From Pogona vitticeps (taxonomy: Eukaryota; Chordata; Lepidosauria; Squamata; Agamidae): DNA of 64,000 bases. How positions within the stretch are numbered: the first letter of the stretch is position 1; each line of letters opens with the position of its first letter. Under the pieces are notes generated by a model. It was not told the DNA's origin. It worked only from the letters and a program-made list of their open reading frames with translations, and searched no databases. Both the position numbers and the translations under genes were made by a program. Where the stretch lies: NCBI RefSeq assembly GCF_051106095.1, contig NC_135785.1, positions 210,929,045 to 210,993,044 on the forward strand, written 5' to 3'. Of the stretch, positions 21,557 through 31,420 are shown piece by piece.

Positions 21557-22560
21557 CACGGAGACTACGTGAGAAAGCGCCAATAGAAGACACACTCGGT
21601 GGTGCCAGGCACAGACGTCCAACTCGCTTCTCCCCCGCCTTCCCTTGAGAGCGAGCGAGCGAGCGCTATATTACAGATAATGCTTTCTACTTCTGAGGGA
21701 GATCTCCGGACTCGGTCTCCGAGCCGCCCGAGAAACCAAGCCAGGCGCCCCCTCCCCCCCCGGAGCTCTTTGTTCTTCCGCCTCCCCCCGGGCGCCCGGA
21801 CGAGCGGGAGAGAGGAGAGTGGGGGGGGGGACAAGCCGGGAAGGGAGGCTCGTTGTCTGTCTCTGAGGGGACGAGGGGGGGGCTTTCCCTCCGCTCCCTT
21901 CTCGGCGCCCCCTTTCCCGCTTCGCTTTACCTGCACAGAGGAGCAGAAGACTCCACAGCCAGTGCGGTAGCCGCCAGAGGGACTCCATGGCGGGGCTAGC
22001 AACCGACGGCAGCCCAAAGAGACACAGCAGCCAGCCAGCCAGCCGGCGACTCCCGGGCGAATTTCCCAACGGACACTGGCCTCCGGCCTCCTCCTCCTCC
22101 GTGTCACCCCCCTCAGAGCCCAGCAGGTGAAGCGGCCGTCACTTCCGCCTCGGCCACAGCCCCGCCGTCCGCCTCCGCTGGACTCCCCGCGAGAGAAAGA
22201 GGCGCTGGACTCCGAAAGGGAGGGCAGCCTCCCGGAGCCTGGACTTCTCTCCGGCCTCACCCAACCCGCAGCCGGCACGGAAACTCCCAAGAAGACAGGC
22301 AGAGAGGAAAATGCCAGCCAGGCGAAAGACAACCTGGCTCACCCTCCCGCCCACAGCCTGCGTTTCCGTGCCCTCCTCACTCGACGCACACCTCCACAAA
22401 CAATGGCTACGAGCACACGGCTCTTGCTGAAGCCCTACAGCGCTGGCACCCTCCTCCTTGTGAACACCTTTGGGCACCTCACACCATCGCTCGGACTAAG
22501 GGGTGGCTTTCTCCACCGTTTAGTGTCTGCTTGCAAATGAAGTGGCCGGATTCAGTCCAC
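20800..22560. promoter_or_regulatory. CpG island / probable promoter region
   Basis: The GC content and density of CG dinucleotides rise sharply against the AT-rich surroundings, most strongly at 21600-22480 ('gagcgagcgagcgagcgcta', 'ccgcctcggccacagccccg'). The region also holds poly-G, poly-A, (GA)n, (GGGA)n and (AC)n runs (20826-20850, 21251-21283, 21437-21458, 21525-21553). It includes a minus-strand signal-peptide exon with a splice donor, the usual setting of a vertebrate CpG-island promoter. I see no TATA box. Transcription is inferred to run toward lower coordinates, with the start somewhere above 21988. Confidence 0.7.
21931..21988 (-). CDS. Probable first coding exon: signal peptide of a secreted or membrane protein (partial)
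   Basis: The minus strand has ATG in a strong Kozak context (CCCCGCCATGG) at 21988-21986, reading MESLWRLPHWLWSLLLLCA and then the first base of a split codon. It stops at CAG|GTAAAG, a good splice donor (exon end 21931, intron GT at 21930-21929). The peptide has a charged or polar start and a Leu/Trp-rich hydrophobic core, like a cleavable signal peptide. Phase-1 introns straight after signal peptides are common in receptors and adhesion proteins. The gene cannot be named from 19 residues. No second exon was found in the 21.9 kb downstream, so the first intron would be long. The hydrophobic frame also extends upstream without a better ATG. Confidence 0.6.
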
Positions 22561-23110
22561 GTGAAGCAGCTGGGAGTTGGCTGAAGTCGCAGGAGAATGT
22601 TTTTCTACACACGGGCAGCTGATTTAGGTGTGCACGCTCTTCTGGTGCGACACTCCCAAGCCGCAGCACGTAAGGACCCGGGAGACGAACACGTGCGGGC
22701 ACCATTTGAACTCTCTTCACACCCTGCACCTAGCCCCGAGCCAAAACCAACCAACCACCAATGGGAGCATATTCTGCCATTCATCTCCTTTCTTCCCCGA
22801 CAGTAGAAACACCACATTCCCCCAGGAACGAAAGGTGAAGAATTTCTTGGAGCAGAGTACTAGGGAGAACGAATAAAAGCCAAGAAATCATTAAACACAT
22901 AACATGCAATAATTCTATATTTTCATCACATTACGAAAAACAAAAAGTACAGACTGATCTGTACAGCTGATCATTCATGATACAGTAAAGGAGGAAAAGA
23001 GCTGCAGAAGGAAAAGTACTTCGGAAAACCTTAAAGACTTACCTGAATGCAGCACAAGGTGGTCTAGAAGAGCTGCTATAGCCAAGGTCAGAGTATCAGA
23101 AAGACCTCCA
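22561..23110. other. No gene seen; upstream flank of the CpG island
   Basis: Base composition falls from CpG-rich to AT-rich across this stretch. Frames are short and have no recognisable domain. Confidence 0.4.
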
Positions 23111-23114
23111 ACCT

Positions 23115-23275
23115 TTACTAACATTTATTTATTTATGTATTGTATTTATACCCCGCCTTTCTAGTCGAATGACCACTCTAGGCGGCTTCCAACATATATA
23201 ACACAACATATAAAATATAACAAAATATTTATACATCAAAATACAGGTTATTCAAGATGAAAAGAAGAGGAAAAA
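23115..23275 (-). mobile_element. LINE/SINE 3' tail with GGCGG signature
   Basis: The minus strand reads 'gccgcctagagtggtcattc', 'gactagaaaggcggggtata' and 'aatacaatacataaataaat', the end of a CR1/L2-like retroelement with an (AAAT)-type tail. Confidence 0.55.
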
Positions 23276-24398
23276 ATAATGTAAGAATAACATGAATGAA
23301 AGAGGAACTATTGGGAAGGATGACCCTGGAAGACGGCTCTGACATACATAATATATGTGAAGTTTCATTTAAATCAACCACCTAGCTTTCCATAAAATGA
23401 ATTTACTACAGCTTGTGAATACTTGAATGAGCAGCCCCCGCAGTTGGTGCTCACTTGCAGCAGATCCTCCAATCTAGAAACCGTACTGTACTGTAGATGG
23501 ATGTATGGAAGCTGGTCCTTATGGTCATTCAGAACCACCACCACCACACACACAAAAACCTTGCCCATTGAGCATGGTGGCTAGGATTTGAATTTCAAAA
23601 TGTCAAACACTGAGACCCACTGCAAAGATCTGAACTGTTTCGCAGATTCCAGAGATATGCTTTCAATACATAGAAACTTACCAACCAGCCTTACTTTAAC
23701 CCTGTGAGGTTGGTAAGCCTGAGCAACAATGACTTAAGAACCTTAAGAAGTGAACAGGAGTGTCAAGGCCAAAAGCACCACACAAGAGTTTATTTTGAGT
23801 GTGCTTTGTTTTGTTTTGAAGTAGTGTTTACTGGGTTTAGAAGAAGACCTGAGAATGTTCTTGGTTATTTAATATGCACCATTCCCAGAACAGACACAGA
23901 GTCTGGCTAAGCTAATTCTGTTGATAAGTAAAGAGAGATAATTGATGGCACATTGTTAACTAATCTTTCATGTTTGTCATGGACATTGTTTCTAACGTGA
24001 TGAAATATGGCTTGGTATACATTTACACAAGGAGAAGAGTTCATTAAATGGGGAGATTTTCTGTTAATGTTAACTGTAGAGAATAGGTTGAATCCAGATA
24101 TTTAGGTAGAACCCTTACAATCAAAGCAGACTAAGTTAACCAAGAACACATAATGTCTCTCAGATTTTAATGGTTCTGCTCTAAGCATGCCTAAGCAAGG
24201 ATCCAAACTTCACTTTCTGTAGTATTCTGTTTCTTCATTCCCTATTCTCTTCCTCTCATGAACAAAGCAGCAATAATTCTATTTTAGTCACTCACAAAAA
24301 TGCACTCACCCTTTCTTTGCACTGTTTGAAAAAGTTTTGGGCTCTACAGAGAGAAGTATCTCAAAAAGCTTTCTAGAGGGCCTATGGAGAAATAATTC
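23276..24398. other. No gene seen
   Basis: Unique AT-rich DNA up to the start of the duplicated flank. Short frames only. Confidence 0.4.
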
Positions 24399-25219
24399 TC
24401 TCATGCCTCTCTCAAGGGGAGATAATAGACTCAGAATATGCAGACTACCCCCTAATTTAAATAACTAAAATTCATTCATCACTATTAAAGTATAATGACC
24501 CAGATATGCCTACACCCAGATGCTTCTTATTATCATTGCCAAACTTTAGATGTGTAGATTTTAGTCTTGTGGCTATGCTAGAGAAATGCACATAGACATT
24601 CTCTTTTATTGGTACAGATTAGATGTATGGGTTATCCTTTGGAGATCAAATGGTATGCATACCCTACAGAAGACTGATCAACTCGTATATTGTTTTGGGT
24701 TTTTTCCAACCCAGTGGTTTATAAACATACCATACCCATCACTCTTCGCTTTCCTGAAGGTTGTTCTGCTCTACAACTTCTGTTTAAAGTAGTATATACG
24801 TGCATAATCCAGAAAGTAAGGAAGGCTAAAAAATGCATTTATGACACAATTAACTAAGTACACATATTTACATGATTGTTTAGAACCATTATTTTAGTTA
24901 TATTTGTAGTGAAAAGGATAGTTTGCTCCAAACATGCAGGTAGGAATGTCCTTTAAGAATTGGGCTCTGGTTAAAATACAATAAATAAAAGTAGCATTCT
25001 GCAAAGAATATAACCCATGCCTACTAAAGTATACTTTGCATGACTGAGCAGAATCTAAGTTTTAGCTTATTCTTTGCTTGTCTCAACTTTGCACTAAAAA
25101 GCCAAGGTTCTTCCTGCCGTCTGTGATCATTAACACAGTCAACGTAAGAGTGTAGTGCCTCTTGTCAGTAACAAAAATGTGATATTAGTCACTTCTGGTA
25201 GATGGTTCCTGCTGATGAC
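24399..25219 (+). repeat. Left flank copy of an 821-bp direct duplication
   Basis: This segment recurs at 31418-32238, a shift of 7019 bp. I saw no difference in the parts compared, including both ends and a 68-codon frame at 24586-24792 that reads identically at 31605-31811. It is unique-looking host DNA, not a known repeat. It ends exactly where the left LTR begins. Confidence 0.95.
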
Positions 25220-25760
25220 TGTTACATAACAGCACTGATGTTACCTGTCTGTCATGGGTTTGGAGGGAAAGTTCCATCCTATGGGGAGTGGAAGGCGGGA
25301 CATCAGGAGGAGGGGCTGTACTGTGTAAATATGTGATGCCTGTGTGGTGAAAGGAGATGCTGAGACAGACTGTGAGACACTGGGTTGGGACGAAGCAGCA
25401 GCTGGGGAAGAAGAAGCTGTTGTGGGAGTCTGGGTGTCTGACAGGGTACTACTGTGTGTCAGAGTACCAGCCTGAAAGGTTCAGGGGTCTGTGGGTTAGC
25501 CAGAACTGATGGGTTCAGGGTCTGTGCTTTAAGTTAAAGGTTCTAGGTGAACCAAACTGTATGCTTGTGTGTGTGAGAATAAGCCACGTTACTTTATTTT
25601 ATTCACCTGATTGTTTTATTTACCCTGTTTGTATTTAAAATAAACCTTATTCTTTTATTGGTTAAAAATCCATCCCTGGTCTGTGTGACTTATTATAGGG
25701 AATGGTTGGTGGCAGCTTAGTAACTGTGTGATAGATCCCAGTAGGTCTGGGTTTGTCACA
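25220..25760 (+). repeat. Left (5') LTR
   Basis: It starts TGTTACATAACAGCACTGAT and ends GTTTGTCACA, giving the usual TG...CA termini. A polyadenylation-type AATAAA lies near 25639 in the sequence 'aaaataaaccttattc'. It matches the right LTR without visible difference over their shared length. Confidence 0.93.
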
Positions 25761-25765
25761 TTGAT

Positions 25766-25783
25766 TGGTGGCAGCGGTGGGAT
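25766..25783 (+). promoter_or_regulatory. Primer-binding site, complementary to tRNA-Leu 3' end
   Basis: TGGTGGCAGCGGTGGGAT is the exact complement of ATCCCACCGCTGCCA plus CCA, the 3' end of vertebrate tRNA-Leu of the AAG/UAG type as I recall it. It lies 5 bases after the left LTR, the normal place for minus-strand DNA priming. Confidence 0.8.
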
Positions 25784-26195
25784 ACGACTGGTCCAGTTGT
25801 CCAGCGGTCCAGCAAAGCCTTGGCAAGTGTGCCCAGAGCAAGGGGGGTCTAGTCAGGGACAGTCTGAGGCGCGTAGGTAATCTTCTAGGTGTACCTCACG
25901 GGGAGGTGCGCTAGTAGAAGAACGTGCCAACTGGGGAGACTTAGATTAAGATGCTCTGAGGCAGCCTGATTTTGGCGGGAAAACGCTGAGGCAAAACTGC
26001 GTAGCAACAGTGAGCTAGCTTGCCAGCTGAGAGGCCCAGCAGAGGGGGGTAGGTTCTGACTCGATACTGTTGCAAATTTAGTGCTGAAGAACAGCAGCAA
26101 TCTCTAGGAGAGCTGGTTCTGAGGCAAGAAGGAAAAAAGTGGTCGTTTTATTTTGAGGCTTGACTTTTTAAAGCAGCCTGTTCTGAGGGGGGATT

Positions 26196-29100
26196 ATGCC
26201 CTTGACTCGAAGCCAGATAGCAGACATGAGTGAAGTGAAAGACCCCCAGATTGACCAAGGTTCTGAGGATGAATTTGGCTCAGTGCAAGGTGACAGCACA
26301 GGAGAGCAGGACCCAGAACTCAGAAAATTGCTCATAGCCCAACAGCATGAACTGAGGATGAGGCAATTGGAAAAAGAAGAAAGATTAGAGAGAGAGAAAA
26401 TTGCTCTGGAAAAAGAAAGAATGGCGTTTGAATTAAGAAAACTGGAACTGATGAACCAGAACAATAATAATAATAGGGATTCTGAGGGAGGCCAACTGTC
26501 TAAGGCTGACCTGAAGAAATTCCCTGTGTACCACAAGGGAGATTGTCCTGAGGTGTTCTTTTCCTTAGTGGAAAGAGCGTTTGTGGACTTCTCAGTGAGG
26601 GAAACTGAGAAGATGACCATCATGCGATCTTTAATCAGTGGTAGCCTGGCTGAGGTTTATGCCGAGATGCCTGAGGAATTGATGAAAGATTTTGCAGAGT
26701 TTAAAAAACTGGTGTTTGCAAGACATGGGATAAATGCAGAGCAGCTGAGACAAAGGTTCAGGTCCCTCACTAAAAAACCAGAACAGACTTTTACCCAAGT
26801 GGGGGCCCAATTGGTGAGGCTGCTTGAGAAATGGCTATCGCAGGAGGGAATAGAGACCTATGAGCAGCTTAAAGACTTGATAGCCCTGGAACAGTTCTAT
26901 TCAGTTCTGCATGGGGAATTGAAATTCCAGGTGAGGGAAAGGAAACCGAAATCTGTGGCAGCAGCCGCAGAGATCGCGGATTTTATCTCCCAAATAAGAA
27001 AGCCCTTGGGTGAGGGGAAATCTGTAGGTAAACCCAAAGAAACCTACAGCAAGTACTCTCAGGGACCAGGGAAAAGCCAGCAAGGGGGAGGGGCCCATGG
27101 TGAAGGGAAGCCGTCAGACATGAAACTAAGACCTCAGAATTTGGAGGGAAAACCCAAACAAGAGGAGAGAGAATCAAAATACACCAGAAAATGTTATTTC
27201 TGTCAGGGAAAGGGTCATCTAATCTCAGAGTGTGAGAAATTGAAGCAGCTAAAAGGAATGGTGCCTCAGAATTCTAGTGGGACCAAGCCAAAAGCTGTGT
27301 TCTGTGTCCAGAAAGAGCAAAGCTCATTGTCACTGAGGGAGCCTGTTGCCATGACTACTCAGTCTGGAACAGCTACCTCTGCTGATCAGGCTGAGGAAAA
27401 TGGTCCTCTTGTGGAGGTAAAGCGCTGCTTGCTGATAAAAACAGATTCTCAGTTGTTTGAGACAGCAGGGGTGGACGTAGGAATACTTGACCGTCAGTAT
27501 AGGGGGCTGCGGGACACTTGTTCCCAGGTAACCCTGTGCCATCCAGATATTATTCCTAGGGAGTTTATAATCCCAAATGAGAGCATGAAGGTGGCAGGGA
27601 TTGAGGGGCAGATAATCTCTCTGCCAGTAGCAGAGGTACCTGTCAACTTTCAAGGCTGGAGGGGAGATTGGCGGATAGCGATTTCATCGACTCTGCCAGC
27701 AGCCGTGCTCGTGGGAAATGACCTGGCTGAACATGTGAAACGGGTGCTAGTGATTACACGCTCACAAGCCACCACAGGGACAGTTCAGGGGGGTAATGAT
27801 GAGCCAGAGACGGAAGCAGGTGGGGGAAGTTCAGAAGCTGTGGTGGAAACCTTAACCACAGACAGCAGATTTGGACAGGAGCAAAAGGCAGACGCCACTC
27901 TCCAAAAGTGTTTTGAACAGGTGACTGACGCCCAGCTAACACCTGAGACCCCAGTGAGATTTCTGGAGAAAAAGGGGATTTTATATAGAGAAACCCTGAG
28001 GAATATCTCAAAAGGGGGAGATGGGATCAGAAGTCAGCTGGTGGTACCTGAAAAGTATCGCCCCATGATCTTACAAAGGGGGCACTCTGACATGTTTGCT
28101 GCACACTTAGGGGTCAACAAGACACAGCAGAGAATCACACAGAATTTCTACTGGCCTGACATAGGGAAACAGATCAGGGAGTTCTGTAAACAATGTGATG
28201 TGTGTCAAAGGCAGGGGAATAACCGCGATAGGACCAAAGCAAAGTTGTGCCCTTTGCCTGTGATTGACACTCCGTTTAAATGCATAGGGGTGGATATTGT
28301 GGGACCTTTGCCCAAGGCCACAAAGAGGGGGAACAGGTTCATCCTAACAATTGTGGACCATGCCACAAGGTATCCTGAAGCCATACCCCTGACTAACATT
28401 GAAACTAACACAGTGGCCGATGCTTTGGTGGGGTATATGTCCAGGATGGGATTTGCCTCAGAGATAATCACAGATTTGGGCGCATCGTTCACATCAAAGC
28501 TCATGAAACGCTTATGGCAGATCTGTGGAATTAAGCACAAGGAAACCACTGCTTATCATCCTGAAAGCAATGGGTTAACTGAGAAGTTCAATGGGACTCT
28601 AATGCGCATGATTAGGGCTTACTTGGCAGAGAATCCAAACAATTGGGACCAGAAGCTGCAATCCCTTTTGTTTGCTTATCGATCAGTGCCACAAGCCAGT
28701 ACCGGGTTTAGTCCATTTGAACTTCTATTTGGGAGACGGGTGAAAGGGCCCCTTGATTTGATCAAACAAAATTGGGAGCAGATCACCCAGGATGACCCAC
28801 AAGACGTTGTGACTTACATAGACACCTTGATGAATGACCTAAAGCGAAATCTAGAGCTGGCAGCAGAAAACCTGCAAGCGCAGAAGGTCAAACAGAAAAC
28901 ATGGTATGACCGCAAAGCTAGAGAGAGGCACTTTGACCCGGGGGAGGAAGTGCTCTGGCTTAGGCCCTGCAGAGAGAATAAACTGCAGCTCAAATGGGCA
29001 GGACCATATAGGGTCATTTCCAAGATGTCAGACCTGAACTACCTAATAGAGCAGGAGGAGAACCAAGCAAGGAGGGTGGTTCATGTGAATGCCCTAAAAC

Positions 29101-30617
29101 CCTACTACAGAGGGGAACAGAGGGTTTTATTCGCGATAAAAGCAGCTGAGAGTGAGGAAGCTGAATTACCCTTCTGGGAGGGTAGAGGGGAAGTAAAATA
29201 CAACCCAGAGGAGGTAAAGATCAGTCCTGCACTCACCCAAGACCAGCAGCAAGAACTAAAAATGCTGCTTAGTAAATATCAACAGGTGTTTTCCAACAAG
29301 CCGGGGATAGTGAAGGGAGTGATGCATCGGATCCACACAGGGGATGCACCCCCGCAGGCAGTATCCCCATACCGAGTAACGGGACCCTATAGGGACAAGG
29401 TGCGGAAGGAGCTGGACGAGATGCTTAGGGAGAACATAATCGTCCCCTCTTCTAGTCCTTGGTCCTCTCCGATAGTCCTTGTGGACAAGCCTGATGGGAG
29501 CATTAGGTTTTGTGTTGATTACAGGAAATTAAACCGTGTAACCACTCCTGATGCCTACCCAATGCCCAGGCTAGACAACCTGATTGAAACCATAGGGGGT
29601 TGTCGGTTCATCTCATCGTTGGACCTGGTAAAGGGATATTGGCAATTAAGAATTGATCCCAGGGATCAAGAAAAGACTGCCTTTTGCAGCCCTTTTGGTC
29701 TCTATGAGTTTCGAGTCCTGAGCTTTGGTCTCAGAAATGCACCAGCCACATTCCAAAGGCTGATGGACCAGACCTTGGCAGGGCTCAGTGACTTTACAGT
29801 GGCCTACATTGACGACATAGGGATCTTCAGTAATACCTGGGAAGATCACCTGATACACCTGGAGTTAGTGCTGCAGAGGTTAAGTGCAGCAGGGCTAACA
29901 GTAAAGGCCAGCAAGTGTCAGCTGGGTAGCCCAGAAATAAAATACTTGGGTCACATGGTAGGGGGAGGAATGATAAAACCCCTGGAGGCCAAAATAGAAG
30001 CTGTTCGTGATTGGCCTAGACCCAACACCAAGAAAAAAGTCAAATCATTTCTTGGGTTGGTGGGCTACTACAGAAAGTTCATCCCGAGGTTTAGCGAGAT
30101 TGCGGCTCCGCTGACCGATCTGACGAGGAAGAAGGCTGATGACCGCATCCCGTGGGCCAGCGACTGTGAGGCGGCGTTCCAGAGGTTGAAGGAGGCGTTA
30201 ATCAACTATCCTGTCCTGCGTGCTCCAGACTTCGAACGGGAGTTCATCATCTACACCGATGCGTCTAACAGCGGGGTAGGAGCAGTTCTGTGCCAGGAGG
30301 ATGAGAATGGTGACCAGCATCCAGTGTCCTACCTGAGTAGGAAACTTCAAAAAGGTGAGAGACATTTGGCAACCGTGGAGAAGGAGTGTTTGGCCATAGT
30401 CTACGCGATCCAGAAGGCCAAGCCTTACATCTGGGGAAGACATTTTGTTCTGTGTACTGACCATTCACCATTGCAATGGTTAAAGACGATGAAAACCCAC
30501 AATAGCAAACTTATGAGGTGGGCTTTGAACTTACAGGACTATGACTTTGAAGTGAAGGTGGTCAGAGGGTCAGTGAACTGTGTTGCTGACGCCTTATCAA
30601 GAAGACCTGAAGACTGA
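26196..30617 (+). CDS. Gag-Pol polyprotein of the Gmr1-like element (1473 aa)
   Basis: A single frame starts at ATG 26196. Rough order by residue: charged coiled-coil-like N-terminal segment (about 42-88); capsid with a SCAN-like part (about 181-265, LRQRFRSLTKKPEQTF ... ALEQFYSVL); CCHC zinc knuckle (about 331-346); aspartic-protease-like region (about 411-525); integrase zinc-binding part (about 627-672), integrase core (about 698-850) and a GPY/F-like C-terminal module (about 930-950); reverse transcriptase (about 1040-1310, YIDD box near 1203); RNase H (about 1348-1473). Such proteins form the particle, copy the RNA and insert the DNA. Gag and Pol share one frame, so no frameshift is needed to make Pol. 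The frame looks whole. Confidence 0.93.
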   Translation: MPLTRSQIADMSEVKDPQIDQGSEDEFGSVQGDSTGEQDPELRKLLIAQQHELRMRQLEKEERLEREKIALEKERMAFELRKLELMNQNNNNNRDSEGGQLSKADLKKFPVYHKGDCPEVFFSLVERAFVDFSVRETEKMTIMRSLISGSLAEVYAEMPEELMKDFAEFKKLVFARHGINAEQLRQRFRSLTKKPEQTFTQVGAQLVRLLEKWLSQEGIETYEQLKDLIALEQFYSVLHGELKFQVRERKPKSVAAAAEIADFISQIRKPLGEGKSVGKPKETYSKYSQGPGKSQQGGGAHGEGKPSDMKLRPQNLEGKPKQEERESKYTRKCYFCQGKGHLISECEKLKQLKGMVPQNSSGTKPKAVFCVQKEQSSLSLREPVAMTTQSGTATSADQAEENGPLVEVKRCLLIKTDSQLFETAGVDVGILDRQYRGLRDTCSQVTLCHPDIIPREFIIPNESMKVAGIEGQIISLPVAEVPVNFQGWRGDWRIAISSTLPAAVLVGNDLAEHVKRVLVITRSQATTGTVQGGNDEPETEAGGGSSEAVVETLTTDSRFGQEQKADATLQKCFEQVTDAQLTPETPVRFLEKKGILYRETLRNISKGGDGIRSQLVVPEKYRPMILQRGHSDMFAAHLGVNKTQQRITQNFYWPDIGKQIREFCKQCDVCQRQGNNRDRTKAKLCPLPVIDTPFKCIGVDIVGPLPKATKRGNRFILTIVDHATRYPEAIPLTNIETNTVADALVGYMSRMGFASEIITDLGASFTSKLMKRLWQICGIKHKETTAYHPESNGLTEKFNGTLMRMIRAYLAENPNNWDQKLQSLLFAYRSVPQASTGFSPFELLFGRRVKGPLDLIKQNWEQITQDDPQDVVTYIDTLMNDLKRNLELAAENLQAQKVKQKTWYDRKARERHFDPGEEVLWLRPCRENKLQLKWAGPYRVISKMSDLNYLIEQEENQARRVVHVNALKPYYRGEQRVLFAIKAAESEEAELPFWEGRGEVKYNPEEVKISPALTQDQQQELKMLLSKYQQVFSNKPGIVKGVMHRIHTGDAPPQAVSPYRVTGPYRDKVRKELDEMLRENIIVPSSSPWSSPIVLVDKPDGSIRFCVDYRKLNRVTTPDAYPMPRLDNLIETIGGCRFISSLDLVKGYWQLRIDPRDQEKTAFCSPFGLYEFRVLSFGLRNAPATFQRLMDQTLAGLSDFTVAYIDDIGIFSNTWEDHLIHLELVLQRLSAAGLTVKASKCQLGSPEIKYLGHMVGGGMIKPLEAKIEAVRDWPRPNTKKKVKSFLGLVGYYRKFIPRFSEIAAPLTDLTRKKADDRIPWASDCEAAFQRLKEALINYPVLRAPDFEREFIIYTDASNSGVGAVLCQEDENGDQHPVSYLSRKLQKGERHLATVEKECLAIVYAIQKAKPYIWGRHFVLCTDHSPLQWLKTMKTHNSKLMRWALNLQDYDFEVKVVRGSVNCVADALSRRPED

Positions 30618-30879
30618 AGACGGCGAAAGAACATGGACTATATGTATATAATGAAGACAAAAAGTTAAAATGTACCTGGTTTTAAATTGGTTTGTATTAA
30701 TAAAGGTAAAATTGATGTAATGCATATGGTAAATGTTTGAAATGCCTATTTGCTATGTTTAACTTGGAGTGTAAGTATATGTAAGTATTATAGGGTATGT
30801 ATAACTGTTGTTGTATGTTTTATACAGGTTGTTTTTTTGGTGAAAAGCACCTTAGCTTTCCCCCTACAAAACAACTTAT

Positions 30880-30891
30880 AAAGAGGGGAGG
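30880..30891 (+). promoter_or_regulatory. Polypurine tract
   Basis: AAAGAGGGGAGG lies immediately before the right LTR, the place where plus-strand DNA synthesis of an LTR element is primed. The 262 bases between the polyprotein stop and this tract (30618-30879) hold no other frame. Confidence 0.85.
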
Positions 30892-31420
30892 TGTTACATA
30901 ACAGCACTGATGTTACCTGTCTGTCATGGGTTTGGAGGGAAAGTTCCATCCTATGGGGAGTGGAAGGCGGGACATCAGGAGGAGGGGCTGTACTGTGTAA
31001 ATATGTGATGCCTGTGTGGTGAAAGGAGATGCTGAGACAGACTGTGAGACACTGGGTTGGGACGAAGCAGCAGCTGGGGAAGAAGAAGCTGTTGTGGGAG
31101 TCTGGGTGTCTGACAGGGTACTACTGTGTGTCAGAGTACCAGCCTGAAAGGTTCAGGGGTCTGTGGGTTAGCCAGAACTGATGGGTTCAGGGTCTGTGCT
31201 TTAAGTTAAAGGTTCTAGGTGAACCAAACTGTATGCTTGTGTGTGTGAGAATAAGCCACGTTACTTTATTTTATTCACCTGATTGTTTTATTTACCCTGT
31301 TTGTATTTAAAATAAACCTTATTCTTTTATTGGTTAAAAATCCATCCCTGGTCTGTGTGACTTATTATAGGGAATGGTTGGTGGCAGCTTAGTAACTGTG
31401 TGATAGATCCCAGTAGGTCT
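30892..31420 (+). repeat. Right (3') LTR, joined to the flank copy
   Basis: It begins TGTTACATAACAGCACTGAT and matches the left LTR with a shift of 5672 bp and no difference seen. At 31418-31420 the three bases TCT are shared between LTR and flank copy, so the seam lies in a 3-base overlap. Confidence 0.92.

Larger units (their letters stand above)
25220..31420 (+). mobile_element. Gmr1-like Ty3/Gypsy LTR retrotransposon (SCAN-like Gag), looks whole
   Basis: The parts in order are: left LTR 25220-25760; primer-binding site 25766-25783; leader; one long gag-pol frame 26196-30617; polypurine tract 30880-30891; right LTR 30892-31420. Integrase precedes reverse transcriptase, a copia-like order known in Ty3/Gypsy only from the Gmr1 group. 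The capsid region resembles the SCAN domain, as described for Gmr1-like elements in lizards. The two LTRs look identical where compared and the frame is open throughout, so the insertion is very young. The right LTR runs directly into a copy of the left flank instead of a simple target-site duplicate. Confidence 0.93.

Noticed and set aside
21565-22332. 255-codon minus-strand frame in the CpG island
   Set aside because: Long frames are expected by chance in GC-rich DNA; it overlaps the better-supported signal-peptide exon in another frame and has no domain.
24586-24792. 68-codon frame present twice (also at 31605-31811)
   Set aside because: It is repeated only because the flank is duplicated; it has no domain or promoter sign.
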